From Citrobacter amalonaticus (lineage in GTDB: Bacteria; Pseudomonadota; Gammaproteobacteria; Enterobacterales; Enterobacteriaceae), in NCBI RefSeq assembly GCF_002918555.1, contig NZ_PQMB01000008.1:86491-150490 (forward strand): a stretch of 64,000 bases of DNA, in the 5' to 3' direction. The notes under the pieces are model-generated. The model had not been told where the DNA came from. It did no database searches and worked only from the letters and a program-made list of their open reading frames with translations. A program made the position numbers and the translations under genes. Positions 29,902 through 40,731 of the stretch are shown here, piece after piece; the first letter of the stretch is position 1, and each line of letters starts with the position of its first letter.

Positions 29902-29919
29902 TATCGTAGCGCTACGATA
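29902..29919. promoter_or_regulatory. LacI-type operator palindrome between SSS transporter and dehydratase genes
   Basis: A perfect 18-bp palindrome tatcgtagcgctacgata with the central CG typical of LacI/GalR operators. It lies 36 bp before the dehydratase ATG, next to ttgatt (29897-29902), which could be a -35. A second, shorter palindrome ctcgtcgacgaag (29751-29763) lies near the transporter start. Occupancy by the LacI protein at 26984 is inferred. Confidence 0.75.
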
Positions 29920-29954
29920 CTACCGTAAAAAGAAACCACACACAGGACAGTATC

Positions 29955-31709
29955 ATGATGTTCAACCAGGATTGTTTAGTACGGCGGGAAGTTACTGAGC
30001 TGCGTAGCCAGAGATGGTATGCCCCGGAGACGATTAGAGCTTTCGCTCACCGGCAGCGTACCCAGCAAATGGGCTTCGGCCGGGAAGAATTTTTGGGGAA
30101 ACCGGTTATTGGCATCATTAACACCTGGAGTGATATGAGCGCCTGCCATTCTCATCTGCGCGAACGCGCGGAGGCGGTAAAGCGCGGCGTCTGGGCGGCA
30201 GGCGGTTTCCCGGTAGAACTCCCGGCTCTTTCAATGGGCGAAGTGATGGTGAAACCCACCACTATGCTGTATCGCAACTTTCTGGCCATGGAAGCAGAAG
30301 AGTTGTTACGTCAGCACCCGATTGACGGCGTGGTGTTACTGGGTGGATGTGATAAATCCACACCGGCTCTGCTAATGGGGGCGTTATCTATGGATATCCC
30401 AACCATTTTTTGCCCGGCAGGCCCAATGACAACGGGCAAATGGCACGGTCAGGTTACCGGGGCTGGCACGCACACGAAAAAGTTTTGGGATCAGCTTCGT
30501 CTTGGCGCGATCACCCAGCACGACTGGATTGAGCTGGAAGGGGCGATGACGCGATCCATCGGTACCTGTAACACGATGGGCACGGCCTCCACCATGACCT
30601 CAATTGCCGATGCCATGGGCTTTACCCTTCCCGGCGCAAGCTCTATCCCGGCCGCGGACTGTCGCCATCCACAGATGGCCACCCGGTGTGGGAAGACCAT
30701 TGTGGATATGGTCTGGTATGACCACAAACCTTCCCGCTGGCTGACTAAAAAGAACTTCCTTAACGGCATCGCCGCTTATATGGCGCTGGGCGGCTCTACC
30801 AATGCCGCGATCCACTTGATTGCCATGGCTAATCGGGCATCCATTACGTTGAGTCTTGCTGATATGGAGGAGATCGCACATAAGGTTCCCGTACTGGCAA
30901 ACTTATTTCCTTCAGGCAAGGGGCTGATGGATGATTTCTTCTTCGCGGGCGGACTGATGGCTCAACTGAAGAAAATCAGCCAGTTCCTGCATCTGGATGC
31001 CAGAGGCGTGACCAATATGCCGGTCAGCGCCTGGATCGAAAATGCCGATTGTTATGACGACGAGACAATCCGCGATTTAAGCAATCCGGTGATCCCGCTT
31101 TCACAAGGATGCGCCCTGACGGTTCTGCACGGGAATCTGTGTCCCAACGGCGCAGTCATGAAATCCTCTGCCGCCAGTCCTCACTTGCGCCATCACGTCG
31201 GCCCGGCGCTGGTCTTCGATACCCACCAGCAACTCTCGGATCAGATTGACGATCCTGAACTGAACGTCACCAGGGATACCGTCATTATTTTGCGTAATGC
31301 TGGCCCCGTTGGTGGCCCCGGTATGCCGGAGTGGGGAAACCTGCCCATTCCGAAAAAGCTGTTGCAACAGGGCGTCACCGACATGGTGCGTATCTCCGAT
31401 GCACGCATGTCCGGCACGCATTACGGCACCTGCATTCTCCATGTCGCTCCGGAAGCCGCCGTTGGCGGACCACTGGCTTTAATACAGACCGGCGATTTGG
31501 TCGAACTGAATATTGAAGCTGGCACGTTAAACATGCGGGTTGACGATACCGAACTGGCGCAACGCCGCACGGCGTTAAAACCGACTCATCAAACATTCTC
31601 TCGTTCCTGGTCCGCACTTTACCAGCAGCACGTTACTCAGGCAGATGAAGGGTGTGATTTCGATTTTCTGCAAAACGGCAGTGATATCCCGGAACCGCCT
31701 ATTTTTTAA
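29955..31709 (+). CDS. IlvD/EDD-family sugar-acid dehydratase
   Basis: 584 residues. Iron-sulfur ligand cysteines sit in SACHSH (Cys64), LLGGCDKSTPALLMG (Cys132) and SIGTCNTMGTASTM (Cys205). The family dehydrates sugar acids (gluconate-type) to 2-keto-3-deoxy acids. The closest subfamily by feel is the arabinonate/xylonate group rather than Edd or IlvD. It is first in a seven-gene operon whose other enzymes are a lactonase, an aldolase and dehydrogenases. In a sulfo-ED route this would be 6-deoxy-6-sulfogluconate dehydratase; that assignment is inference. Confidence 0.88.
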   Translation: MMFNQDCLVRREVTELRSQRWYAPETIRAFAHRQRTQQMGFGREEFLGKPVIGIINTWSDMSACHSHLRERAEAVKRGVWAAGGFPVELPALSMGEVMVKPTTMLYRNFLAMEAEELLRQHPIDGVVLLGGCDKSTPALLMGALSMDIPTIFCPAGPMTTGKWHGQVTGAGTHTKKFWDQLRLGAITQHDWIELEGAMTRSIGTCNTMGTASTMTSIADAMGFTLPGASSIPAADCRHPQMATRCGKTIVDMVWYDHKPSRWLTKKNFLNGIAAYMALGGSTNAAIHLIAMANRASITLSLADMEEIAHKVPVLANLFPSGKGLMDDFFFAGGLMAQLKKISQFLHLDARGVTNMPVSAWIENADCYDDETIRDLSNPVIPLSQGCALTVLHGNLCPNGAVMKSSAASPHLRHHVGPALVFDTHQQLSDQIDDPELNVTRDTVIILRNAGPVGGPGMPEWGNLPIPKKLLQQGVTDMVRISDARMSGTHYGTCILHVAPEAAVGGPLALIQTGDLVELNIEAGTLNMRVDDTELAQRRTALKPTHQTFSRSWSALYQQHVTQADEGCDFDFLQNGSDIPEPPIF

Positions 31710-31718
31710 GGAAAAATA

Positions 31719-32510
31719 ATGAACAATTTCAAACACGCCATTCTTTCCGGCCAGCGTAAGCTGGGCACCTGGATGATGACCGGCAGTGACACCGTGGCCG
31801 AAGCGATGGCAACCGTGGGCTTTGATTTTCTGGTTCTTGACCAGGAACACGTGGCGGTCGATACACTTGATGCGATACGTATCGATCGTGCTATTCGCAG
31901 CGTTAATGCAGATATCACTCCGCTCTACCGCCTGGCGGGCAACGATGTCGTATTGATTAAGCGTGCGCTTGATGGCGGCGCAATGTCATTGATGATCCCC
32001 TTTATCAATACGCCAGAAGAAGCGCGTAAAGCGGTGGAGTCGGCGTATTACCCCCCTTATGGAAAACGCGGGTTTGCCGCGATGCACCGCGCGTCCGGCT
32101 GGGGCGGCAACGCACAATTTGTTGAGGATGCACGAAATGAACTGTGTCTGATCCTTCAGCTCGAAACGCCAGAAGCTATCGCCAGCATCGATGAGATCGC
32201 CAAAATCGACGGGATTACCGGTTTCTTTATCGGTCCCGGTGATATGTCTTCCGCCATGGGCCACCCTGGTAATCCATCGCATCCTGACGTTCAGGCGATG
32301 ATCAAACGCGGGCTGGAGGCCTGTCAGCGCCTTGGCTTCCCCTGCGGCATCGTGGGCGGCAACCCGGAGCTGGCGAATAAGTATCAGCAAATGGGCTTCA
32401 CCTTTGTTGCTCTGGCTTCCGATATGAGCTTTATGCTGGCGCGGGCAAAAGAGCAACTGGCAGCAATCCGTGGTGAGGATCTACAGATTCGCGGCGGCGA
32501 GGTGTACTGA
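31719..32510 (+). CDS. HpcH/HpaI-family 2-keto-3-deoxy sugar-acid aldolase
   Basis: 263 residues. The class II aldolase active site is recognisable: catalytic LDQEHVAVD (His44), RLAGND (Arg71), metal ligands Glu149 in LQLETPEA and Asp175 in GPGDMSSAMG. It cleaves 2-keto-3-deoxy acids to pyruvate and an aldehyde. The gene follows the dehydratase by 9 bp with AAGGAA before the ATG. Sulfo-ED clusters use this family to release pyruvate and sulfolactaldehyde. Other acids (rhamnonate, glucarate types) are possible. Confidence 0.9.
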   Translation: MNNFKHAILSGQRKLGTWMMTGSDTVAEAMATVGFDFLVLDQEHVAVDTLDAIRIDRAIRSVNADITPLYRLAGNDVVLIKRALDGGAMSLMIPFINTPEEARKAVESAYYPPYGKRGFAAMHRASGWGGNAQFVEDARNELCLILQLETPEAIASIDEIAKIDGITGFFIGPGDMSSAMGHPGNPSHPDVQAMIKRGLEACQRLGFPCGIVGGNPELANKYQQMGFTFVALASDMSFMLARAKEQLAAIRGEDLQIRGGEVY

Positions 32511-32511
32511 G

Positions 32512-33393
32512 ATGACCCGTCTGCTCGAATGCACCCAGGACGATACCCACATTGCTGTCGCGCCCGAACTGGGCGGCGCACTCGCCTGGCTACGCTGGAG
32601 AGGGTACGACATTCTGCGCCCTCTGGACCCGGCAGGAGAACAGCGAGCCAGGCTCTGTGGCAGCTATCCGCTCATCCCATGGTCAAACCGTATTGCGAAC
32701 GGATGCTTCACCTTTAATAAGGTGAAGCATCGGGTAAAACGCAATTTTGGCGATCACCCTCACCCCCTGCATGGCAATGGCTGGCAAACCGAATGGCAAG
32801 TATTAAGCACAGCGGAAGATGAGATTGTGCTGGAGCTGCACAGCCCTGCCAGCGAAAGCTGGCCGTGGCCTTATCGCGCGGAGCAACGATTCAGGTTATT
32901 CCATGACCGGCTACGCATTGAGTTAACGCTCTTCAATACCGCCCAGGAAATCGTTCCGGTCGGTTTGGGATTTCACCCCTTCTTTGCCGATGCAGAACAC
33001 AGCGAAATACGTTTTGTCGCCTCGCACGTCTGGTTAAACGACGAGAACAGCCTGCCCTGCGAAGAAACCGACATACCTGAACAGTGGCGCTATCACACCT
33101 TCAGACCTCCCGTACCGGGTTCCGTCGATAACTGTTTTACCGGCTGGCAATCCCCGGCAGAGGTCAGATGGCCACAGCAACGAATTCGCGTGGTAATCGA
33201 CTCTGCGGCAACCAACGCCATTCTGTTTATTCCCCCGCGTGAACGCAATGTCGTGGCAATTGAACCTGTCACCCACATCAACAACGCCATCAATTTACGT
33301 CCTGCCAACGGCAGTGAACAAGCGATGAAAACCCTTCATCCAGGGGAGTCCTTTACTCACTGGATGGAATTACGGATGGTCAGCGATGAATAA
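32512..33393 (+). CDS. Aldose 1-epimerase (mutarotase) family protein
   Basis: 293 residues from the ATG at 32512, one base after the aldolase stop; the frame extends further upstream but would overlap the aldolase. GalM-type motifs are LIPWSNRIANG (residues about 57-67), HPLHGNGW and GLGFHPFF (catalytic histidines), with the C-terminal Glu in VVAIEPVTHINNAI. It would interconvert anomers of the sugar before oxidation by the SDR. Confidence 0.88.
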   Translation: MTRLLECTQDDTHIAVAPELGGALAWLRWRGYDILRPLDPAGEQRARLCGSYPLIPWSNRIANGCFTFNKVKHRVKRNFGDHPHPLHGNGWQTEWQVLSTAEDEIVLELHSPASESWPWPYRAEQRFRLFHDRLRIELTLFNTAQEIVPVGLGFHPFFADAEHSEIRFVASHVWLNDENSLPCEETDIPEQWRYHTFRPPVPGSVDNCFTGWQSPAEVRWPQQRIRVVIDSAATNAILFIPPRERNVVAIEPVTHINNAINLRPANGSEQAMKTLHPGESFTHWMELRMVSDE

Positions 33394-34260
33394 ACCTGAA
33401 TTGCTTTTCGATTATGTGGGCCATTTGCCAGAGTGCCCAACCTGGGCTCATGACGAGCAGGCGCTTTACTGGACTGACATTCTGGAATGTGAGATCCACT
33501 GCTTCCAGCTTCAGTCAGGGACACACCGCGTGTTTCCCTTTAAGGAAGAACCGGGATGCTTTGCGTTACGTGAGAACGGCGGCTTTATTGTAGCACTGCG
33601 CAGCGGCATCTGGCTTACCGACAAGAGCGGTCATCTGGAAAGGAAAATTGGCGATAACCCCAACAATCCGGTCCTGGCGCGCTTCAATGACGGCGGCGTG
33701 GATCCAGCAGGACGTTTCTGGGCAGGAACCTATTGGGGGCCGCGCGATTACAACGGCGCGCTGCTGTGCCGCGTAGATAACGACCTGCGTATGCAAGTGA
33801 TGCAGTGCGACATTCTGGGCGCCAACGGCCTGGCCTTCTCACCAGACTCTCGCTGGATGTACACCAGCGACACGCCAAATCACGTGATTTATCGAACGCC
33901 GCTGGACGCACAAGGCGAGCCGGGGGTACGTCAGGTCTGGAAGACATTCCCACGTGGCAATGGTCGCCCGGACGGCGCCGCTATGGACAGCGAAGGATGT
34001 TACTGGAGCGCGCTTTTCGACGGCTGGCGCATCGCCCGCTTCTCTCCTCAGGGCGAGGTACTGGAAGAGTACGCTCTGCCCGTGCGTTGCCCGACCATGC
34101 TCTGCTTTGGCGGTCCGGAAATGAAAACGCTGTTTATCACCACCACCCGGGAAAACATGACCGCCCAGGAGTGCGAGGCGCATCCCCTCTCTGGCGCCAT
34201 TTTTACCCTGAACGTTGCCGTCGCTGGCATGCATAAACCCAAATTTAAGGAAAACACCCA

Positions 34261-34264
<4 letters not shown>
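33386..34264 (+). CDS. SMP-30/gluconolactonase-family sugar lactonase
   Basis: 292 residues of a six-bladed propeller. Metal-ligand segments are LPECPTW (Glu16), GANGLAFSPDSRWMY (Asn) and GRPDGAAMDSEGCYWSALFDG (Asp). It hydrolyses an aldonolactone, the product of the SDR, to the acid used by the dehydratase. It overlaps the mutarotase by 8 bp and the next gene by 4 bp (ATGA), showing tight coupling. Confidence 0.9.
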
Positions 34265-35912
<1,648 letters not shown>

Positions 35913-35922
35913 GGGAATCGTT

Positions 35923-36807
35923 ATGGATTTCTTCACATTATTTACCCCGGACGGCGCAGCGCTGGATACCAGCGCAATGCTCATCGTCATCGCGGTAATG
36001 TTTTTATATACCTTTGTCGGAATATGCGCAGGATTTGGCGGCGGTTTAACCTCAATGCCATTAATTACTATGGTACTGCCGTTAAAAATGGCGGCGCCCA
36101 TGTCCGTGATGGTTGGTACGGCAACCGCGCTTTATGCAACATGGTTATCCCGAAAAGAGACAGACTGGAAATCTGCCGCCGTTCTCATTCTTTTCTCGTT
36201 TGCCGGAATTCCGGTTGGGCTATATGCGCTCTCATATTTACCCGACCATATTATGAAGATCGGCCTGGGCGGTTTTATTATTATCTACTCGTTCTATAGT
36301 CTGTTTATTCCGCGTCTGCCGGTTTATGACAAACGCTGGATCGCCGCGCCGATGGGGGCAATTGCTGGTGCGTTAGGTGCCGCATTCTCAACAAATGGGC
36401 CACCGGTGGTCATGTATGGGATGCTGCGTAACCTGGGACCGGCGGCATTTCGTGGCACACTCAACGCTTTTTTTACTGCCAATAACATTGCCATTATTGG
36501 CGGACTCGCCACCAGCGGTATTCTGACGATTTCAACAATTAAGCTGGTGCTATTTTGCATTCCAACAATGATTCTTGGTTCCATTGTGGGGCAGTATGTT
36601 CACAAACGTATTTCAGTAAAAATATTCCGCATCATGGTATTTCTGCTGTTAATCGCTTCCGGTGCTATGTTGATTAAAGGCGCCACGGGAATATCGACAT
36701 TGAGCGCGTTGCTACCTGTTTTTGGCCTGCTTGTGGTACTCCAGATACTATTTGGCAAAAAAGTGGCAGCAATCCGCGCAGCGGATGAAGCCATAAAAGC
36801 CCAGTAA
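35923..36807 (+). CDS. TauE/SafE-family permease, probable sulfonate or organic-acid exporter
   Basis: 294 residues from the ATG at 35923 (AAGGGA 7 bases upstream); the longer frame overlaps the SDR gene and is not credible. About eight membrane helices carry the TauE/SafE pattern: GICAGFGGGLTSMPLI near residue 32 and GALGAAFSTNGPPVVMYG near residue 150. Family members export sulfonates or sulfite in several sulfonate-degrading clusters, which supports a sulfonated end product here. It is the last gene before a bidirectional terminator. Confidence 0.88.
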   Translation: MDFFTLFTPDGAALDTSAMLIVIAVMFLYTFVGICAGFGGGLTSMPLITMVLPLKMAAPMSVMVGTATALYATWLSRKETDWKSAAVLILFSFAGIPVGLYALSYLPDHIMKIGLGGFIIIYSFYSLFIPRLPVYDKRWIAAPMGAIAGALGAAFSTNGPPVVMYGMLRNLGPAAFRGTLNAFFTANNIAIIGGLATSGILTISTIKLVLFCIPTMILGSIVGQYVHKRISVKIFRIMVFLLLIASGAMLIKGATGISTLSALLPVFGLLVVLQILFGKKVAAIRAADEAIKAQ

Positions 36808-36828
36808 TAATTTAAATCATTAAGTCCC

Positions 36829-36853
36829 AAAGCCGCTGATTCCAGCGGCTTTT
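36829..36853. terminator. Bidirectional terminator between the two sugar clusters
   Basis: aaagccgctg / cagcggcttt with a 4-base loop and A/T runs on both sides. It separates the rightward oxidative operon from the leftward yih-type operon. Confidence 0.85.
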
Positions 36854-36878
36854 CTGTCTTTAATTTTTACGACTAACC

Positions 36879-37769
36879 TTAGACATCTCTTTTAAATCGC
36901 CAACACGTCTCAATAACCAAAGGCGCCCCTGGACTGGCAAACTGCGGAGCAACGTTAATCTCATTCGGTGCCTGAGTGAGGGGGTTAACACAAGTGGCAT
37001 CTGGCTGTTTATCAAAGACCACCAGGCTTTGCGCAGTCGATGTCATTAACATTGTCAGTTGACCGGGCCATTGCAAATTGACCGTTAGTCCGGAAGAAAA
37101 GCCAAAGCAGTCATCCCATGGCCCTGCGCGTGGAGCAATTCGGTTGCCCGTGGGCAATTCATCGCTGCCGGGTTCTTCCTGCCAGTCAGCATGGAAAAGT
37201 ACCTGCAGTTCTTTCCCTCCGGTAGAGTGATTAAGATGTTTAGCAAACCACGGGTGCCACCCTGCAGACGCAGGAAATATTTCGGACTCTGAGCCAATTT
37301 CAAGGCGCAATATCAGGGCATCGTCTTCCAGAATTAGCGTTTGCCGAACTTCACCTCGCCAGGGCCATGGTGAATCTAACAGCATACGTAACTGTAGCCT
37401 GTCAGCTGTTTTCTCCACGACTTCCCAGGATGAATAGCAAGCCATTCCATGCAAGGCATGAGGCGGTTTATTAGCAGGTAACGTATAACGCTGTTCACCA
37501 ACGCTCAGGGTTGCATATCCCAGTCGACCTGCCCAGGGTACCATTGGAAAGCATCCGTACTGAAATGCCTTTCTTTGAGGCTCCCATTGACGCAGAATCT
37601 CATAACCAAATGCCTGCAACGATGTGATTCTGGCGCCATCTTGCGGATAAACCTGGATACGTATATTCCCTTTTTGCAGCGATACAACATCACCTGTTGG
37701 ACCTGGCCATGGCGTATCAAAAGCACGTTGCAGCGCCTGCTGGTGTGCGTTATTCCATTCAGTTTTCAT
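36879..37769 (-). CDS. Aldose 1-epimerase family protein (YihR position)
   Basis: 296 residues. Mutarotase motifs are FPMVPWAGRLGYA (residues about 74-86), HALHGMACYSSWEV and SAGWHPWF. It is the last gene of the leftward yih-type operon and overlaps the preceding MFS gene by 11 bp. E. coli has a mutarotase, YihR, in its sulfoquinovose cluster. This one is divergent enough that I leave the symbol off. Confidence 0.83.
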   Translation of the reverse strand: MKTEWNNAHQQALQRAFDTPWPGPTGDVVSLQKGNIRIQVYPQDGARITSLQAFGYEILRQWEPQRKAFQYGCFPMVPWAGRLGYATLSVGEQRYTLPANKPPHALHGMACYSSWEVVEKTADRLQLRMLLDSPWPWRGEVRQTLILEDDALILRLEIGSESEIFPASAGWHPWFAKHLNHSTGGKELQVLFHADWQEEPGSDELPTGNRIAPRAGPWDDCFGFSSGLTVNLQWPGQLTMLMTSTAQSLVVFDKQPDATCVNPLTQAPNEINVAPQFASPGAPLVIETCWRFKRDV

Positions 37770-39126
37770 GTGAGTGTTCTCTACTATAGCGGTAAGAAGT
37801 TAAGTGTTTTTTCGCGTCTTTTTTATTGTGTGAATGTGGCTCGATAAGCCAGACGCAGATAAAAGAGAGGGCAGAGATGACAAGCAGGAAAAGGGCGACA
37901 TACCACGGTTTTCCATCGCCTAACGCCAGCAAACTGGATGCGATAAGAGGGCTCATTCCGCCCAGAATAGCGGAAAATTGATAAGCAAATGAAAGACCTG
38001 TATAGCGAACACGAGTACCAAACATGCGGGTAAACAGTGTTGGTTGTACGGCAAACATCATTGTTGGACCTAAGTTATAGCCCAGAATCATGCTACACCA
38101 GATAATAAGCGTACTTTTCGTGTCCAGCAGCAGGAAAAAAGGAAAAGAAAATAAGACGCAAAAGCCCGCGCCAAACAGATACATTTTCCGCTGTCCAACA
38201 CGGTCTGAAATCCAGCCAACCAAAGGACAACATACAATGCCAATCGCTGAAGCGATAAGCATACCGGTTAAGGGAATATCTCTTGATAAAGCCAGTTGGC
38301 TGGAGATATAGACAATCCCGAAAGCATTAATGATATTTGACGATACGCTTTCCGCCAGTCTGGCACCAAGCGCCAGGAGGATATTACGTGGGTGTTTACG
38401 GAAAAGTTCAATGAGGGGGGGCGCCGTTTTTTCGTGTGATACAACCGTTTTTTGCTTTTTAAAATCCAGGGTTTCTTCAGTATGAAGCCGTATGAACATC
38501 CCCACGACCAACATCACAGCAGATAACCAAAATGGAATACGCCATCCCCAGGAGAGGAACTGTTCCTGAGTCAGAAAATGATTACAGAGTGCAAAAACAC
38601 CTGTCGCCAGCATGATGCCAACAGAAGCCGCCGTTTGTGGTAATGACCCTAAAAATCCACGTTTCTCCAGGGGGGCAGACTCAATGGTCATTAACGCCGC
38701 GCCACCATATTCTCCGCCCAGGCCAAATCCCTGAATCAGCCGCAGAATCATTAGTATGACAGGAGCCCAAATGCCAATGTCATGATAGGTTGGTATAAAT
38801 CCAATTAAAAATGTTGAGGAACCGACAATTCCCAGTGTCCAGATAAGCGTTATCTTTCGCCCGACTTTATCGCCGAAATGACCAAAAACTATCCCCCCCA
38901 GCGGGCGCGTTAAGAAACCCACGCCAAAGGTAGCAAATGCGGCAATCAAGCCAATAAAAGGATCGCTGTCAGGGAAAAACAGAGGAGCGAAAACCAGCCC
39001 TGCCGCCGTTCCGAAAATAAAAAAGTCGTACCATTCCATCAGCGCACCGGCAAAACTGCCCATAACAACACGCCTCATGGCTTTGCCGGATAGCCCTTCT
39101 CTCGGTATCAGTAATCTTTCAGCCAT
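37759..39126 (-). CDS. MFS transporter, metabolite:H+ symporter (MHS) type
   Basis: 455 residues from the ATG at 39126, which has GAGAGGA upstream. Twelve helices with the MHS signatures: GALMEWYDFFIFGTAA near residue 25, GFLTRPLGGIVFGHFGDKVGRK near 85 and RLIQGFGLGGEYGGAALM. ProP, ShiA and KgtP share this design and take up charged organic solutes, so an anionic sulfo-sugar is a plausible cargo. It replaces YihO/YihP, which are of a different (GPH) family. Confidence 0.88.
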   Translation of the reverse strand: MAERLLIPREGLSGKAMRRVVMGSFAGALMEWYDFFIFGTAAGLVFAPLFFPDSDPFIGLIAAFATFGVGFLTRPLGGIVFGHFGDKVGRKITLIWTLGIVGSSTFLIGFIPTYHDIGIWAPVILMILRLIQGFGLGGEYGGAALMTIESAPLEKRGFLGSLPQTAASVGIMLATGVFALCNHFLTQEQFLSWGWRIPFWLSAVMLVVGMFIRLHTEETLDFKKQKTVVSHEKTAPPLIELFRKHPRNILLALGARLAESVSSNIINAFGIVYISSQLALSRDIPLTGMLIASAIGIVCCPLVGWISDRVGQRKMYLFGAGFCVLFSFPFFLLLDTKSTLIIWCSMILGYNLGPTMMFAVQPTLFTRMFGTRVRYTGLSFAYQFSAILGGMSPLIASSLLALGDGKPWYVALFLLVISALSFICVWLIEPHSHNKKDAKKHLTSYRYSREHSHEN

Positions 39127-39228
39127 AATTTTCCTCTCCAGGTCGGCGAGAAATCTGCGGAACAAACCACGTCAAAGGTGGAGAGTCTTGTTAAGCAAGC
39201 GCGCCGACACCATCGACGCGCTTGATAA

Positions 39229-40662
39229 TTATTTCTCCAGTTCTGCCAATACCTCAGCATCTTCGGCATCCACATTCGCACCAAGTGGTTCCCACTTAAT
39301 CAATACGCATGTCAGGAATCCAAGGAAAGGCACAATCGCCAGCCAATAGAAGGCTTCTGTCTTCAGCGCTCCCCACAACATGGGCCAGAAGATAAGTCCG
39401 GCAATTGCCCCTGTGCGCATGATAGCTCGCGCAAATCCGACTCCGGTCGGACGTATCGCTGGTGGATACGAGAGGGTGGCAATCGTCATTCCTAATCCGC
39501 CAGGGCCTGCAGAATGGAAGAAAATGATAGCGCCCAGCAAACCCAAAGAAAGCCATGGGTTTGTGGTTGCCAGTGCACCCAGTGCCAGCAGTGCAATCGT
39601 CACTAACGCGAATCCATACATTGACTGCAGACGTGTCCCCAACCGCTGGAGAATGAGAGAACCAATCATCCCTCCGGTGATGCCACAAAGGGCATTTACC
39701 ACTGCGGAACCCGAAAGAGCCCCCGTCAGCCCGCCACTCAGTATTCCGGCCAGAGTCAGAGGTAGATAAACGCCCACCGCGTTATATTGCCAGGCCTGCA
39801 TCGTGGCGACGACACAGCCAAGGATCGTACGTTTGCGATAGCGTGAATTGAACAGGATGCCATATCCACCGCGGAACTTATTTTCCGTTTTTTCAGATGA
39901 CAGACTTTGTGAAGGCGATAGCGCAGCGACGCGGGCATGAACCCCATAACGTTTTGCCAGAATGCCGCAAGCCTCTTCATAACGCCCCACGCGCGCAGCC
40001 CACATCGCGGATTCGCCAATAAAGAAGTAGCGGAGGATCATGATAATAACGGCAAAAATAGCGCCAATAAAAATCCCATAACGCCAGAGTTGCTCCTCAG
40101 CAACGCCTGAGAGAAGCAGCGGGAGCAGGACGAGATAAACGACCGTAGTGGATACATACCAGGCCATTTGCCAGAGGTTCACTGATGAGCCGGTTTTCTT
40201 CGAAGTTGACCCTCGAAGTTCTGCCACGGCGTTTGTCGCCAGAGGGAAATCAATACCCAGGCCGAACCCCATTATCACGCGACATACCAGCACCCACCAG
40301 ATACTGGGAGCTATCGCAACGGCAGCTGCGCCTATCGTGCATAACCCCATTCCAATAATAAATGCACGCTTTTGACCAAAACGGTTAATTACACGATTCG
40401 CTAATAATCCGCCAACTAGTGCAGCAACTAAAACAGAAGCGTTGACGGTTGCCGCCAGTCCCGGTGAAATCCCGAACTGTGCAGCAATATATTTGTTACC
40501 AAACCCCACCATAGCAGCCTGGTAAGCATCAATAAGAATTCCACCCAGAGCGATAAAAATAATACCAACGCTGGTATTTACCGCTGAGTTTTTATTAACA
40601 ATATCAATCACGTCCTGAGGACGGCTGATTGAATACGGTGCAGGACTGGTGATTTGACTCAT
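39229..40662 (-). CDS. MFS transporter, second in the yih-type operon
   Basis: 477 residues from the ATG at 40662 (AAAGGA 8 bases upstream), preferred over 40680. Twelve helices are predicted, with an early LIDAYQAAMVGFGNKYIAAQFG and the loop motif NRVINRFGQKRAFIIG, and a central cytoplasmic loop near residue 230-260. It resembles sugar/aromatic-acid porters of the MFS. It may import the substrate or export the end product; direction is not readable. Confidence 0.85.
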   Translation of the reverse strand: MSQITSPAPYSISRPQDVIDIVNKNSAVNTSVGIIFIALGGILIDAYQAAMVGFGNKYIAAQFGISPGLAATVNASVLVAALVGGLLANRVINRFGQKRAFIIGMGLCTIGAAAVAIAPSIWWVLVCRVIMGFGLGIDFPLATNAVAELRGSTSKKTGSSVNLWQMAWYVSTTVVYLVLLPLLLSGVAEEQLWRYGIFIGAIFAVIIMILRYFFIGESAMWAARVGRYEEACGILAKRYGVHARVAALSPSQSLSSEKTENKFRGGYGILFNSRYRKRTILGCVVATMQAWQYNAVGVYLPLTLAGILSGGLTGALSGSAVVNALCGITGGMIGSLILQRLGTRLQSMYGFALVTIALLALGALATTNPWLSLGLLGAIIFFHSAGPGGLGMTIATLSYPPAIRPTGVGFARAIMRTGAIAGLIFWPMLWGALKTEAFYWLAIVPFLGFLTCVLIKWEPLGANVDAEDAEVLAELEK

Positions 40663-40731
40663 CGCAGTGTCCTTTTTCATTGTTGTAGGGTGACGCTGCC
40701 GTTATGCAGCGCCAGACAGAGAGTTACACCA

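Noticed and set aside
36879..37769. Naming this gene yihR
   Set aside because: Position and family fit, but I cannot confirm orthology from sequence recall, so only the family is given.
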